This document shows positions 1-6,239 of a stretch of 6,401 nt of DNA, one piece after another. The notes below the pieces were generated by a model. That model saw only the letters and a list, made by a program, of their open reading frames with translations. It was not told the origin of the DNA and ran no database searches. Every line of letters starts with the position of its first letter. The first letter of the stretch is position 1. The position numbers were made by a program, and so were the translations under genes. The DNA lies in assembly GCA_030018895.1 (NCBI GenBank), contig JASEHM010000060.1, forward strand, positions 1 to 6,401. The letters run 5' to 3'. The DNA comes from Candidatus Omnitrophota bacterium (GTDB lineage Bacteria; Omnitrophota; Gorgyraeia; Gygaellales; Profunditerraquicolaceae).

Positions 1-68
1 TGATATCTCAAAATACATTTCGCGTCGATAAGTAACGTCTAATTTAGACACGAGTGAGAAATATCAAT

Positions 69-86
69 AATTACGACACAGTCTGA
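69..86 (-). repeat. Left copy of an 18-bp inverted repeat flanking the operon
   Basis: Read on the minus strand, 86 down to 69 is TCAGACTGTGTCGTAATT. It matches 6320-6337 (TCAGACTGTGTCGCAATT) at 17 of 18 positions, and the first 13 bases match without interruption. The two copies lie in opposite orientation on either side of the five-gene block. The right copy is joined to a 33-bp tandem repeat but the left one is not, so this looks like a partial or decayed member of a dispersed repeat family. It has no known function. Confidence 0.5.
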
Positions 87-113
87 TTGTCCAGCTTGTT
101 GTTTCCCTTTGTC

Positions 114-136
114 ATTGTCCGGTTTAACCGGACAAT
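114..136. repeat. Perfect palindrome ATTGTCCGGTT-T-AACCGGACAAT
   Basis: Two perfect 11-bp arms (114-124 and 126-136) flank a single T. In RNA this would be a strong hairpin from either strand, although the central bases must open to form a loop. No T-tract follows on either side, so it is not a canonical intrinsic terminator. The CCGGTT core is the same as the core of the 8-bp repeat array at 5935-5974, suggesting the two belong to one repeat family in this genome. It could also be an operator-like site, but no regulator gene is nearby. Confidence 0.6.
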
Positions 137-156
137 CCATGAGTCTACCTCCCTGG

Positions 157-196
157 ATTCCCGCTTTCGCGGGAATGACACGGGGACGGGAATGAC
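157..196. repeat. dRS3-like inverted repeat (ATTCCCGC...GCGGGAAT) plus partial copy
   Basis: Positions 157-164 and 169-176 form perfect 8-bp arms around TTTC. The right arm continues as GGGAATGAC (171-179), and GGGAATGAC recurs at 188-196, so a second partial copy follows directly. The ATTCCC-N8-GGGAAT pattern is that of the dRS3-type repeat known from Neisseria and seen in similar form in many unrelated bacterial intergenic regions. In Neisseria these repeats serve as insertion sites for prophage or IS-like elements. Here only the repeat itself is visible. Confidence 0.65.
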
Positions 197-324
197 AGGA
201 ACCTGAATAGAAAAGGCGAAGAATGATACTGGTAAAAGATGTTTTTCTATTTTCTCTTTATTCGCAAGCAGTTACAGCTATTTCTTTACACTTATTACGA
301 AAAAACCCAAAATCAAAACAGGTT

Positions 325-352
325 TTGACATTTGGTATTTGTTATTTAAAAT
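325..352 (+). promoter_or_regulatory. Possible orphan sigma-70-like promoter facing the SurA-like gene
   Basis: TTGACA (325-330) is followed after 16 bases by TAAAAT (347-352), close to the consensus -35 and -10 boxes. Transcription would run rightward, antisense to the minus-strand gene that ends at 458, and no plus-strand gene lies downstream. The surrounding sequence is very AT-rich, so a chance match is likely. If real, it could produce an antisense RNA over the 3' end of the chaperone gene. Confidence 0.15.
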
Positions 353-457
353 TATTTTAAATTTTGCGCTTTGTCATTTGACATTAACAGCTAACTTAAT
401 GTGAGCCAATTCGTTTTTAATTAGTGTAATCATAAAAAGAAGGTTTTTCAGAATTAA

Positions 458-1366
458 CTACATAATCTTAATATAGGATTTTTTCTTAAGCTCATCCAGC
501 CATTTAATCAATTCCTGGCGCATCTTAGTCTCAAACAGGAAGGAAGAAATCCTATGCTGTGCCTCTTCTATGGTAAGCTGTTTGGAAGGAATTATGTCTA
601 TCAACCTGAAAATATAATATTTCCCTTCAATTTCAACCGGAGAAGAAACCTCATTTAATTCCAGTTTAAATACGGCATCCTGAACATCCTTTTTTAATTC
701 TTCCTCTTCATTAACTATAAACTCATTTATGGCCACAGAGTATTGGCCTGCTAAATCAGTCAATTTTCTTCCTCTTTTCAGATCTGCAGAAAAATCTCTG
801 ACAAGGCCTTCGTTCTCAAAGATTACAGATTCTAATCGACGTTCTTGCGGCGACCCAAATTTATTTTTATTTTGCTCATAAAAATTCGTAACGGCCTTCG
901 GGTCAATTATAATCTTGCTCCTTACTTTCTGTTCCACAATACTAAAGCTAAGCATCTGCTCCCTAATCTTTTTCTCTATATCTGCTTCGCTTAACCCCTC
1001 CCGGCTAATAGCTTTCTGAAATTCAGCATCGCAAGAATAACGCGCCCTTATTTCATCTGCCTTCGCCCTTACTCTATTTTCATCCGCCTTAATGTTATTT
1101 TTCTTCGCTTCCTGCAAAATAAGGCGATCTTCAATTAATTTCTCTATCAGGTTTATTTTCATAGACTGGACTTTTTCTTCTAATTGCCTGCCTTTAAGCT
1201 CGCCTGATAATTGCATATGCACAATACGAATAAAATCATCTAAATCTTTCTGAGTAACAACATCCTCATTAACAACAGCAATGATTTTATCCTGGGCAAA
1301 ACAATTTAAGGAAAAAGGGGAAAGAAAAAAGAAAAAAAGCAGTGTGATAATTTTTAATTTAATCAT
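458..1366 (-). CDS. Periplasmic SurA/PpiC-type chaperone with one degenerate parvulin domain
   Basis: This 302-residue protein starts with a typical signal peptide: basic MIKLK, a hydrophobic run to about residue 20, and a plausible cleavage site after CFA at 22-24. It should be exported through Sec. The mature N-terminus, IAVVNEDVVTQKDLD (29-43), is the SurA_N signature, and the helical chaperone domain continues to about residue 155. A PpiC/parvulin-like region follows at about 171-258, recognisable mainly by its tail (VFKLELNEVSSPVE, then a YYIFRL strand), and a C-terminal helix closes the core. E. coli SurA is 428 residues with two parvulin domains; this one has a single domain in which I cannot find the usual conserved active-site pattern, so it probably acts as a chaperone rather than an isomerase. 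It is the last gene of the operon and its ATG lies inside the end of mfd (8-bp overlap), suggesting translational coupling. Upstream AAGGG is a modest ribosome binding site. The family is firm; SurA orthology is uncertain (PpiD- or PrsA-like is possible). Confidence 0.85.
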   Translation of the reverse strand: MIKLKIITLLFFFFLSPFSLNCFAQDKIIAVVNEDVVTQKDLDDFIRIVHMQLSGELKGRQLEEKVQSMKINLIEKLIEDRLILQEAKKNNIKADENRVRAKADEIRARYSCDAEFQKAISREGLSEADIEKKIREQMLSFSIVEQKVRSKIIIDPKAVTNFYEQNKNKFGSPQERRLESVIFENEGLVRDFSADLKRGRKLTDLAGQYSVAINEFIVNEEEELKKDVQDAVFKLELNEVSSPVEIEGKYYIFRLIDIIPSKQLTIEEAQHRISSFLFETKMRQELIKWLDELKKKSYIKIM

Positions 1367-3257
1367 TTCTTATACCCTTTCCTGCCAAATTAGTTACTGC
1401 TTCTTTTAATAACCTGCAGTACAGATCAAACCCCACAGCAGCAATAAATCCGTGCTGCTGCTCACCCAGCAAATTACCTGCCCCTCTTAATTCCAGATCC
1501 TCCATAGCAATCTTAAAACCCGAACCCAGGCTAGAATGTTCCTGAATCGCATTGAGCCTCTTTAGGGCAGAACCTTCTAGAACCTTGTGTTTAGGTATCA
1601 TAAAATACGCGTAAGCCGGCTTATCTAATCTGCCCACCCTGCCGCGCAGCTGATGCAAATCGCTTAAACCAAAACAATGGGCATTATTTACGATTATGGT
1701 ATTGGCATTAGGTATATCTATGCCTGATTGGATAATCATAGTACAAACCAAAACATCAAGGCCGCCTCTTAAAAAGTTGGCCATTACCGCTTCAAGCAAT
1801 CTTGGCCTCATCTGCCCATGGGCCAGCCCTATCTTAACTTCTTTAGGCAAAATCGTCTCGAGTTTTTCTTTAACCTTCTCAATATCGTAAACCCGATTAT
1901 GCAGAAAAAAAACCTGCCCTTTTCTATTTTTCTCTTTAAGAACAACCTGCCGGATTAAATCCGAATCATATTCTACCATAACAGTTTTTATTGGCAATCT
2001 GTTTTTAGGCGGAGTATTAATTACTGAAAGGTCCTTTATGTTCATCAGGCTCATATACAGGGTGCGCGGAATAGGCGTGGCAGTTAAGGTCAGGCAATCA
2101 CAGGAGAGCCTCATTGATTTCAGTCTTTCCTTACTCCTAACCCCAAAACGCTGCTCCTCATCTATAATCACAAGGCCAAGATCCTTAAATCTTATATCAG
2201 CTGATAAAAGCCTGTGCGTTCCGATAATAATATCAACGCTTCCATCGCTAATACCTTTTATAATTTCCTTTTGCTGATGCAGAGTTTTAAATCTTGAAAT
2301 GACCTGGATATTAACAGGAAAAGCTTCGAGCCTAAATAAAAAATTCTGGTAATGCTGCTGTGCTAAAATCGTCGTGGGAACGAGAAAAGCTGTCTGCCTG
2401 CCCTCTACAGCCGCCTTAAATGCGGCGCGCATAGCAACCTCTGTTTTTCCGTATCCGACATCTCCGCAAAGGAGCCGATCCATAGGCCTTACTAATTCCA
2501 TATCCTTTTTTACCTCTAAAACAGCCTTAATCTGGTCAAGAGTTTCTTCAAAAGAAAAAGATTCTTCAAACTGCCTTTGCCAATCAGTATCAGGCGGGTA
2601 AGAAAAACCTTGGGCAGAAAGGCGCATTGCCTGTAAAGATAAAAGGTCCCAGGCCAGCTTTTGTACCCCTCGCCTTACCTTTTCTTTGATTTTTAGCCAC
2701 TCTTTTGTGTTTAGGCTGTAAAGTTTCGGCCTTCTCACCTGAAAGGCAATATATCTTTGTATGAGATTCATCTCGCTAACCGGCACATAAAGTTTTTCCT
2801 GCCGGTCATATTCAATAACTAAATGGTCTTTATGCTTATCCCTGATTTTTATCTTTTCCATGCCTAAAAATCTTCCTATACCATATTGATTATGGACAAC
2901 ATAATCCCCGATATTTAAATCTATAAGATTCTCTAAGGGAAGCTCTTCAGTAAAAGGCAATGGCCTAATTGCATGGGTTTTTTTTATAGGAAGAATAATC
3001 GCCATGCTATGCCCCCAGACAGGCTCGCCGGTTAAAGGGTTAAAGGTTTTGATTGAGGCTATTTTGTCAAAATCCAGCTCAATACGCAGAGGCAACTCAA
3101 AGGAAAAAGGAAATACATCAATGATACTACCGCGGCAGGAAAAATCACCCTCTTCAGATACCTTATCCTGCCTCTTGTACCCAAAATCAACAAAGCTGGA
3201 TAAAATATCCTCAAGGTTAATAGTTAATGTAGTATATAATTTTAAGGATTTAAACAA
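1359..3257 (-). CDS. mfd: Reduced transcription-repair coupling factor Mfd (D2-RID-translocase only)
   Basis: Mfd removes RNA polymerase stalled at DNA lesions and recruits UvrA. This frame encodes 632 residues against about 1150 in E. coli. Residues 7-92 match domain D2, the UvrB-like UvrA-binding module (GDFSCRGSIIDVFP, 37-50). Residues about 115-180 are the RNA polymerase interaction domain (GDYVVHNQYGIGRF, 117-130). The superfamily 2 translocase follows: Walker A GDVGYGKTE (265-273), DEEQ (366-369), TATPIPRTL (392-400), SGIDIPNANT (511-520), QLRGRVGR (536-543), and a TRG-like stretch with ELRGAGNLLGE (589-599). D1a, D1b and D3 are missing, and D7 is missing at the C-terminus, where the frame ends 8 bp inside the next gene. 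The only possible start is TTG at 3257; it has no visible ribosome binding site and lies four codons after an in-frame stop (3267-3269). Homology runs right up to that start, beside a 20-bp inverted repeat, so the N-terminus may have been cut. Family assignment is certain; whether the gene is intact is not. Confidence 0.9.
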   Translation of the reverse strand: MFKSLKLYTTLTINLEDILSSFVDFGYKRQDKVSEEGDFSCRGSIIDVFPFSFELPLRIELDFDKIASIKTFNPLTGEPVWGHSMAIILPIKKTHAIRPLPFTEELPLENLIDLNIGDYVVHNQYGIGRFLGMEKIKIRDKHKDHLVIEYDRQEKLYVPVSEMNLIQRYIAFQVRRPKLYSLNTKEWLKIKEKVRRGVQKLAWDLLSLQAMRLSAQGFSYPPDTDWQRQFEESFSFEETLDQIKAVLEVKKDMELVRPMDRLLCGDVGYGKTEVAMRAAFKAAVEGRQTAFLVPTTILAQQHYQNFLFRLEAFPVNIQVISRFKTLHQQKEIIKGISDGSVDIIIGTHRLLSADIRFKDLGLVIIDEEQRFGVRSKERLKSMRLSCDCLTLTATPIPRTLYMSLMNIKDLSVINTPPKNRLPIKTVMVEYDSDLIRQVVLKEKNRKGQVFFLHNRVYDIEKVKEKLETILPKEVKIGLAHGQMRPRLLEAVMANFLRGGLDVLVCTMIIQSGIDIPNANTIIVNNAHCFGLSDLHQLRGRVGRLDKPAYAYFMIPKHKVLEGSALKRLNAIQEHSSLGSGFKIAMEDLELRGAGNLLGEQQHGFIAAVGFDLYCRLLKEAVTNLAGKGIRND

Positions 3258-3274
3258 GGCTAAGAATTAGAATA

Positions 3275-3332
3275 AAAGGGACGGTTCTATTTTTCTCCTA
3301 TTTAGACCAAGAAAAAATAGAACCGTCCCTTT
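3275..3332. repeat. Perfect 20-bp inverted repeat (REP/MITE-like hairpin) between secDF and mfd
   Basis: The arms at 3275-3294 and 3313-3332 are perfect reverse complements with the core AGGGACGGTTCTATTTTT, separated by an 18-base loop. The element fills most of the 80-bp gap between the secDF stop and the mfd start. Transcribed with the operon it would form a long stable stem followed by TTTTATTC, so it could also act as a weak terminator or an RNA processing site ahead of mfd. From memory, this GGGACGGTTC motif occurs as a dispersed intergenic repeat in other environmental genomes and may be associated with REP-type tyrosine transposases. No transposase lies in this window and I cannot confirm that link. 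Confidence 0.8.
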
Positions 3333-3337
3333 AACCG

Positions 3338-5548
3338 TTATTTTGCGCTTTTGCGCATCCGCGTCCAGGCAAGGACTAAAGGTGAGGCAATATAAATAGT
3401 AGAATAAACCCCAGAGATAAAACCAACTAGTAAAGTAAAAGCAAAATTACTTAAGATCTCTCCGCCGTAAAATAAAATTGCAATTACTACTAATAATGTT
3501 ACCATTGAAGTAAGCAACGTCCTGCTTAAGGTCTGATTAACGCTTAAATTTATTAATTCTAACAGGCTTAATTTCTTAAAAATCCGGCTGTTTTCCCTGA
3601 CCCTGTCATAAATAACAATAGTATCATTAATAGAGTAACCGGCAATGGTTAAAAACGCCGTGATGCTTAAAAGGTCTATCTGTCTATTCGTAATAGCTAA
3701 GAGCCCTAAAGCTACAAGTACGTCATGAAAAAGGGCGATTACCCCGGCAATCGCAAAATTAAAATGCTTAAATCTAAAGGCAACATAAATCAAAATACCT
3801 ACAAGCGCCCAAATCAAAGCCTTTATTGCCCTTGTCTTAAGGTGTTTTCCTGCCACAGGGCCTACCCGCTCAATCCTTAAAACCTGAATATCCTGATCGC
3901 TAAATGCCTCTTTTAATTTTGCGGTTAAAATCTGAGCTTTATCTTCAGATGTCCTGATCAGTACAACGCATGGATTATCCTTAAACTGCTGAAGGGAAGC
4001 ATCAACTAAACCGGCATTTTTTAAAACCTCACGCACCTTATCTATTGAAGGCGGTGTTTTAAAACTATACTCCTGAAGCTGGCCTCCGGAAAAATCAATC
4101 CCATAAGCAGCCTTTCCTTTTTTAAAATACACCCCTAAGCCCACAACTATTACAATCAAAGATAAAGCGTAGAAAAACTTTCTTTTTCCGATAAAATCTA
4201 GTTTTGTATCCTTTATAAGCTTAAGCATTGGTAAAGAATCTTTTAATACGCCTAAATTCAACAGAATTTCAAATATTACGCGCGTAACAAATATAGCGGT
4301 AAATAAACTAGCGCACAAACCTATGGTAAGGGTTACAGCAAAGCCTCTTATTGGGCCGGTCCCAAATTGAAACAATAAAAATGCCGCGATAAGAGAAGTA
4401 AGATTGGAATCAAAAATAGCGCTAAAGGCTTTTTGATAACCATTAATTATAGCGCTACGCAAATTTTTACCTGCCAAACGTTCCTCCCTAATGCGCTCAT
4501 TAATAAGGACATTGGCATCTACTGCCATACCCAAAGACAAGACAATACCGGCTATACCCGGCAATGTTAATGTCGCAGAAACCCCGGGGAATAAAACCGA
4601 AAGCAGGCCTAAGCCCCCAAGAATTATAAGCAAGTTCATCATCAGCGCTATATCGCTTATAATACCTGCTAGCAGATAATAAACAGCCATAAAACTAAAA
4701 ACAAGGATGATACCAATAAGAGAGGCTTTAATCCCTTTATTTATGGAATCCTGGCCTAATAAAGGCCCGATGGTTCTTTCTTCTTCTATATTCATCGGAG
4801 CAGGAAGCGCGCCTGCCCTTAAAACTAATGACAGATCCCCTGCCTCCTTAATATCAAAACCAAACCGCTTAGTAATCTCTGCCTTACCTGATTCAATCGC
4901 CTGATTTATAACCGGCGCTGAATAAATCACACCGTCTAAAACAATTGCCAGTTGTTGATTAATATATTTTCTGGTAATTTCCGCAAACGCCTTACTTCCT
5001 TCAGGGGTAAATTCCAATTCCACATCAGGCAAGCCATATTGGTCCTGGCCTATCCTAGCAGCGGATAAAGCGTCTCCTGTAAGCAGCGCCTTCTTTTCCA
5101 GAAGCAGCGCAATATTATCATCTTTAGAAGTTTTTAATTCATATCCTTCCGGGACATTACCTTCCTGGGCCTGTTTTAATAATTGCGTATCAGCAGAAAC
5201 AATCTTAAACTCAAGCAAAGCAGTGCGGCCGATTATATCTATAGCGCGCTCTCTATCTGTAATTCCGGGAAGCTGCACCACAATTTCATCCTCACCCTGT
5301 TTCTGTATATAAGGTTCCCGCACACCAAACTCATCAATTCTATTTCTGACTACTTCTAATGCGCGATCCACAGCGTCTATTTTATCCTCAGGGCTTAATT
5401 TGCTGGTATCAACCTTAAGCAATAAATGCATCCCGCCTTGCAAATCCAACCCAAGGTTTATCCGTTTATTTAACGGAAAGGCATATACCGCACAGATAAC
5501 CAAAACCGCTATGATTGAAAATATCTTCCAAAAAAGTTTATTGCGCAT
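3338..5548 (-). CDS. secDF: Fused protein-export membrane protein SecDF
   Basis: SecD and SecF form the proton-driven accessory complex that helps SecYEG pull preproteins across the inner membrane. Here both are one 736-residue polypeptide. In order: TM1 (about 7-24), NLGLDLQGG (31-39), the periplasmic P1 region (about 40-265), five more SecD membrane segments (about 276-430) including GMAVDANVLI (340-349, with the conserved Asp at 344), then the SecF half. That half has TM7 (about 457-475), GIDFSGG (483-489), the small P4 periplasmic domain, and five more segments with GYSINDTIVIYDR (637-649, Asp 642). Twelve membrane segments in total match a complete SecD plus SecF. I chose ATG 5548 because AGGAG lies six bases upstream and the protein then begins MRNKLFWK directly before TM1. 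An in-frame ATG at 5602 would add 18 polar residues and lacks a ribosome binding site. The gene follows yajC, its usual partner, and precedes mfd. Nothing in it looks damaged. Confidence 0.96.
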   Translation of the reverse strand: MRNKLFWKIFSIIAVLVICAVYAFPLNKRINLGLDLQGGMHLLLKVDTSKLSPEDKIDAVDRALEVVRNRIDEFGVREPYIQKQGEDEIVVQLPGITDRERAIDIIGRTALLEFKIVSADTQLLKQAQEGNVPEGYELKTSKDDNIALLLEKKALLTGDALSAARIGQDQYGLPDVELEFTPEGSKAFAEITRKYINQQLAIVLDGVIYSAPVINQAIESGKAEITKRFGFDIKEAGDLSLVLRAGALPAPMNIEEERTIGPLLGQDSINKGIKASLIGIILVFSFMAVYYLLAGIISDIALMMNLLIILGGLGLLSVLFPGVSATLTLPGIAGIVLSLGMAVDANVLINERIREERLAGKNLRSAIINGYQKAFSAIFDSNLTSLIAAFLLFQFGTGPIRGFAVTLTIGLCASLFTAIFVTRVIFEILLNLGVLKDSLPMLKLIKDTKLDFIGKRKFFYALSLIVIVVGLGVYFKKGKAAYGIDFSGGQLQEYSFKTPPSIDKVREVLKNAGLVDASLQQFKDNPCVVLIRTSEDKAQILTAKLKEAFSDQDIQVLRIERVGPVAGKHLKTRAIKALIWALVGILIYVAFRFKHFNFAIAGVIALFHDVLVALGLLAITNRQIDLLSITAFLTIAGYSINDTIVIYDRVRENSRIFKKLSLLELINLSVNQTLSRTLLTSMVTLLVVIAILFYGGEILSNFAFTLLVGFISGVYSTIYIASPLVLAWTRMRKSAK

Positions 5549-5554
5549 ATTTTT

Positions 5555-5559
5555 CTCCT
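5555..5559 (-). promoter_or_regulatory. secDF ribosome binding site AGGAG
   Basis: On the minus strand AGGAG is followed by six bases (AAAAAT) and then the ATG at 5548. The upstream in-frame ATG at 5602 is preceded by TTTTTAACCTTA, with no Shine-Dalgarno match. This site therefore decides the start of SecDF and removes the 18-residue N-terminal extension. Confidence 0.8.
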
Positions 5560-5635
5560 GCCTTATTCGGTATCCAATCCCCTCATAACCATTTCCAGCC
5601 ATTAAGGTTAAAAATAATTATGGGATTAGAAATAG

Positions 5636-5911
5636 TTATTTTTTATAGGCAATACAATTTTTTTCTATTTCAAATTTTACATTTTCATCCACCCGCAGAA
5701 TCACTGTTTTATCTTTAACGTTTACTATTGTGCCATGAATTCCGCCTGAGGTAACTATCTCATCATTCTTATCAAGAAGCTTTATCATTTTTTGATGCTC
5801 CTTCTCTTTTGCCTTCTGCGGCCGGATTAAAAGAAAATAAAAAATGATAAATATCAAAACTAAGGGAACAAGATTCATTATTGCTGGAGCAGCTCCTGGT
5901 GTTGGTGCCAT
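5636..5911 (-). CDS. yajC: Sec translocon accessory subunit YajC
   Basis: YajC is a small single-pass inner-membrane protein that associates with SecDF in the holotranslocon. From the chosen start it has 91 residues: a short Ala/Pro-rich N-terminus (MAPTPGAAPA), one strong membrane segment (about 13-29), the conserved LIRPQ just after it (about 28-32), a basic stretch, and the cytoplasmic small beta-domain with the family signature NDEIVTSGGIHGTIV. E. coli YajC is 110 residues, so the length is ordinary. Two ATGs lie six bases apart (5917 and 5911). AGGAGG at 5920-5925 is only two bases from the first but eight from the second, so the second is preferred; choosing 5917 adds only Met-Ile. The gene sits directly upstream of secDF, its classical neighbour in many bacteria, and downstream of rpsP across an 8-bp repeat array. 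Confidence 0.95.
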   Translation of the reverse strand: MAPTPGAAPAIMNLVPLVLIFIIFYFLLIRPQKAKEKEHQKMIKLLDKNDEIVTSGGIHGTIVNVKDKTVILRVDENVKFEIEKNCIAYKK

Positions 5912-5919
5912 AATCATAA

Positions 5920-5925
5920 CCTCCT
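5920..5925 (-). promoter_or_regulatory. yajC ribosome binding site AGGAGG
   Basis: This is a full Shine-Dalgarno match on the minus strand. Eight bases separate it from the ATG at 5911, against two from the ATG at 5917, which is too close for normal initiation. It therefore supports the internal start. It lies just downstream of the CCGGT repeat array, so the array would be in the 5' leader of yajC in the mRNA. Confidence 0.8.
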
Positions 5926-5934
5926 AATTTGTTT

Positions 5935-5974
5935 GCCGGTTTGCCGGTGAGCCGGTGAACCGGTTAGCCGGTTA
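5935..5974. repeat. Five tandem 8-bp units (RCCGGTNN) between rpsP and yajC
   Basis: Read on the plus strand the units are GCCGGTTT, GCCGGTGA, GCCGGTGA, ACCGGTTA and GCCGGTTA. The CCGGT core is invariant and the last two bases vary. The fourth unit sits within an AACCGGTT palindrome (5958-5965). The array fills most of the rpsP-yajC gap and its last bases form the TAA stop of rpsP. Such arrays can arise by slipped replication and may fold into imperfect stems in the mRNA just ahead of the yajC ribosome binding site. The same CCGGTT core appears in the palindrome at 114-136. Confidence 0.75.
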
Positions 5975-6232
5975 ACAAGGTAATGAGCTCGTCTTTTTCG
6001 ATTCTTTCTTAACTAGACTCTTAACAGTAGCGCTAAGCTGCGCGCCATTTTTTACCCAATAATCCACCCTCTCTTTTTTTATCTTAACTGCTGCGGTAAC
6101 CGGATTATAAAACCCTAAATCCTCAATATAACGGCTATCCCTGCCCTCACGTTTGTCAAAAACCCCAATCCTAAAATGTATCTTCCCTTTTGGATTTTTG
6201 CCTATCCTTCTTAATCGTATGCAAACTGACAT
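5972..6232 (-). CDS. rpsP: 30S ribosomal protein S16
   Basis: S16 is an early-assembly protein of the small ribosomal subunit that binds 16S rRNA in the 5' domain. The 86-residue product has the whole family pattern: an N-terminal basic strand MSVCIRLRRIGK, the central stretch with FRIGVFDKREGRDSRYIEDLGFYNP, then ERVDYWVKNGAQLSATVKSLVKK, and a short Ser/Lys tail. E. coli S16 is 82 residues, so this is full length. The ATG at 6232 is preceded by GGAGG at 6240-6244 with seven intervening bases. The usual bacterial neighbours ffh, rimM, trmD and rplS are not adjacent; instead yajC follows and the upstream side is non-coding to the window edge. The last residues (SSLPC) run into the 8-bp repeat array that supplies the stop codon. 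The gene probably opens the transcription unit that includes the downstream genes, but I see no convincing promoter. Confidence 0.97.
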   Translation of the reverse strand: MSVCIRLRRIGKNPKGKIHFRIGVFDKREGRDSRYIEDLGFYNPVTAAVKIKKERVDYWVKNGAQLSATVKSLVKKESKKTSSLPC

Positions 6233-6239
6233 TTTACTA

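Larger units (their letters stand above)
1..457. other. Intergenic region downstream of the SurA-like gene, rich in short palindromes
   Basis: No open frame here resembles a protein I recognise. The stretch is AT-rich and holds several small symmetrical elements: GTCTAA-T-TTAGAC at 37-49, an 11-bp-arm palindrome at 114-136, a GC-rich ATTCCCGC hairpin at 157-176, ATTTAAAAT-T-ATTTTAAAT at 344-362, and TGTCA-TT-TGACA at 372-383. The last gene of the operon stops at 458. I found no stem followed by a T-tract close behind its stop on the minus strand, so the transcript end is not defined. The palindromes at 114-136 and 157-176 are the strongest candidates for 3'-end hairpins. The region looks like a landing ground for short dispersed repeats. 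Confidence 0.6.

Noticed and set aside
400..457. Intrinsic terminator behind the SurA-like gene
   Set aside because: The minus strand has T-runs here but no stable GC-containing stem before them.
1696..2601. Several open frames of 60-80 codons on the plus strand opposite mfd (1696-1890, 2038-2277, 2374-2601)
   Set aside because: They lie entirely antisense to well-conserved Mfd helicase sequence, match no family I know, and lack convincing ribosome binding sites; they are shadows of the real gene.
3004..3270. Plus-strand open frame of 88 codons across the mfd 5' end
   Set aside because: It is antisense to conserved D2 and RID sequence and its translation resembles no known protein.
5549..5602. 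Upstream ATG for SecDF at 5602 giving an 18-residue extension
   Set aside because: No ribosome binding site precedes it and the extra residues are polar and not family-like, whereas AGGAG is ideally placed for the ATG at 5548.
4491..5718. Plus-strand open frames opposite secDF and yajC (4491-4679, 4707-4904, 5400-5588, 5515-5718)
   Set aside because: All are antisense to clearly conserved membrane-protein coding sequence or its short gap, with no independent support.
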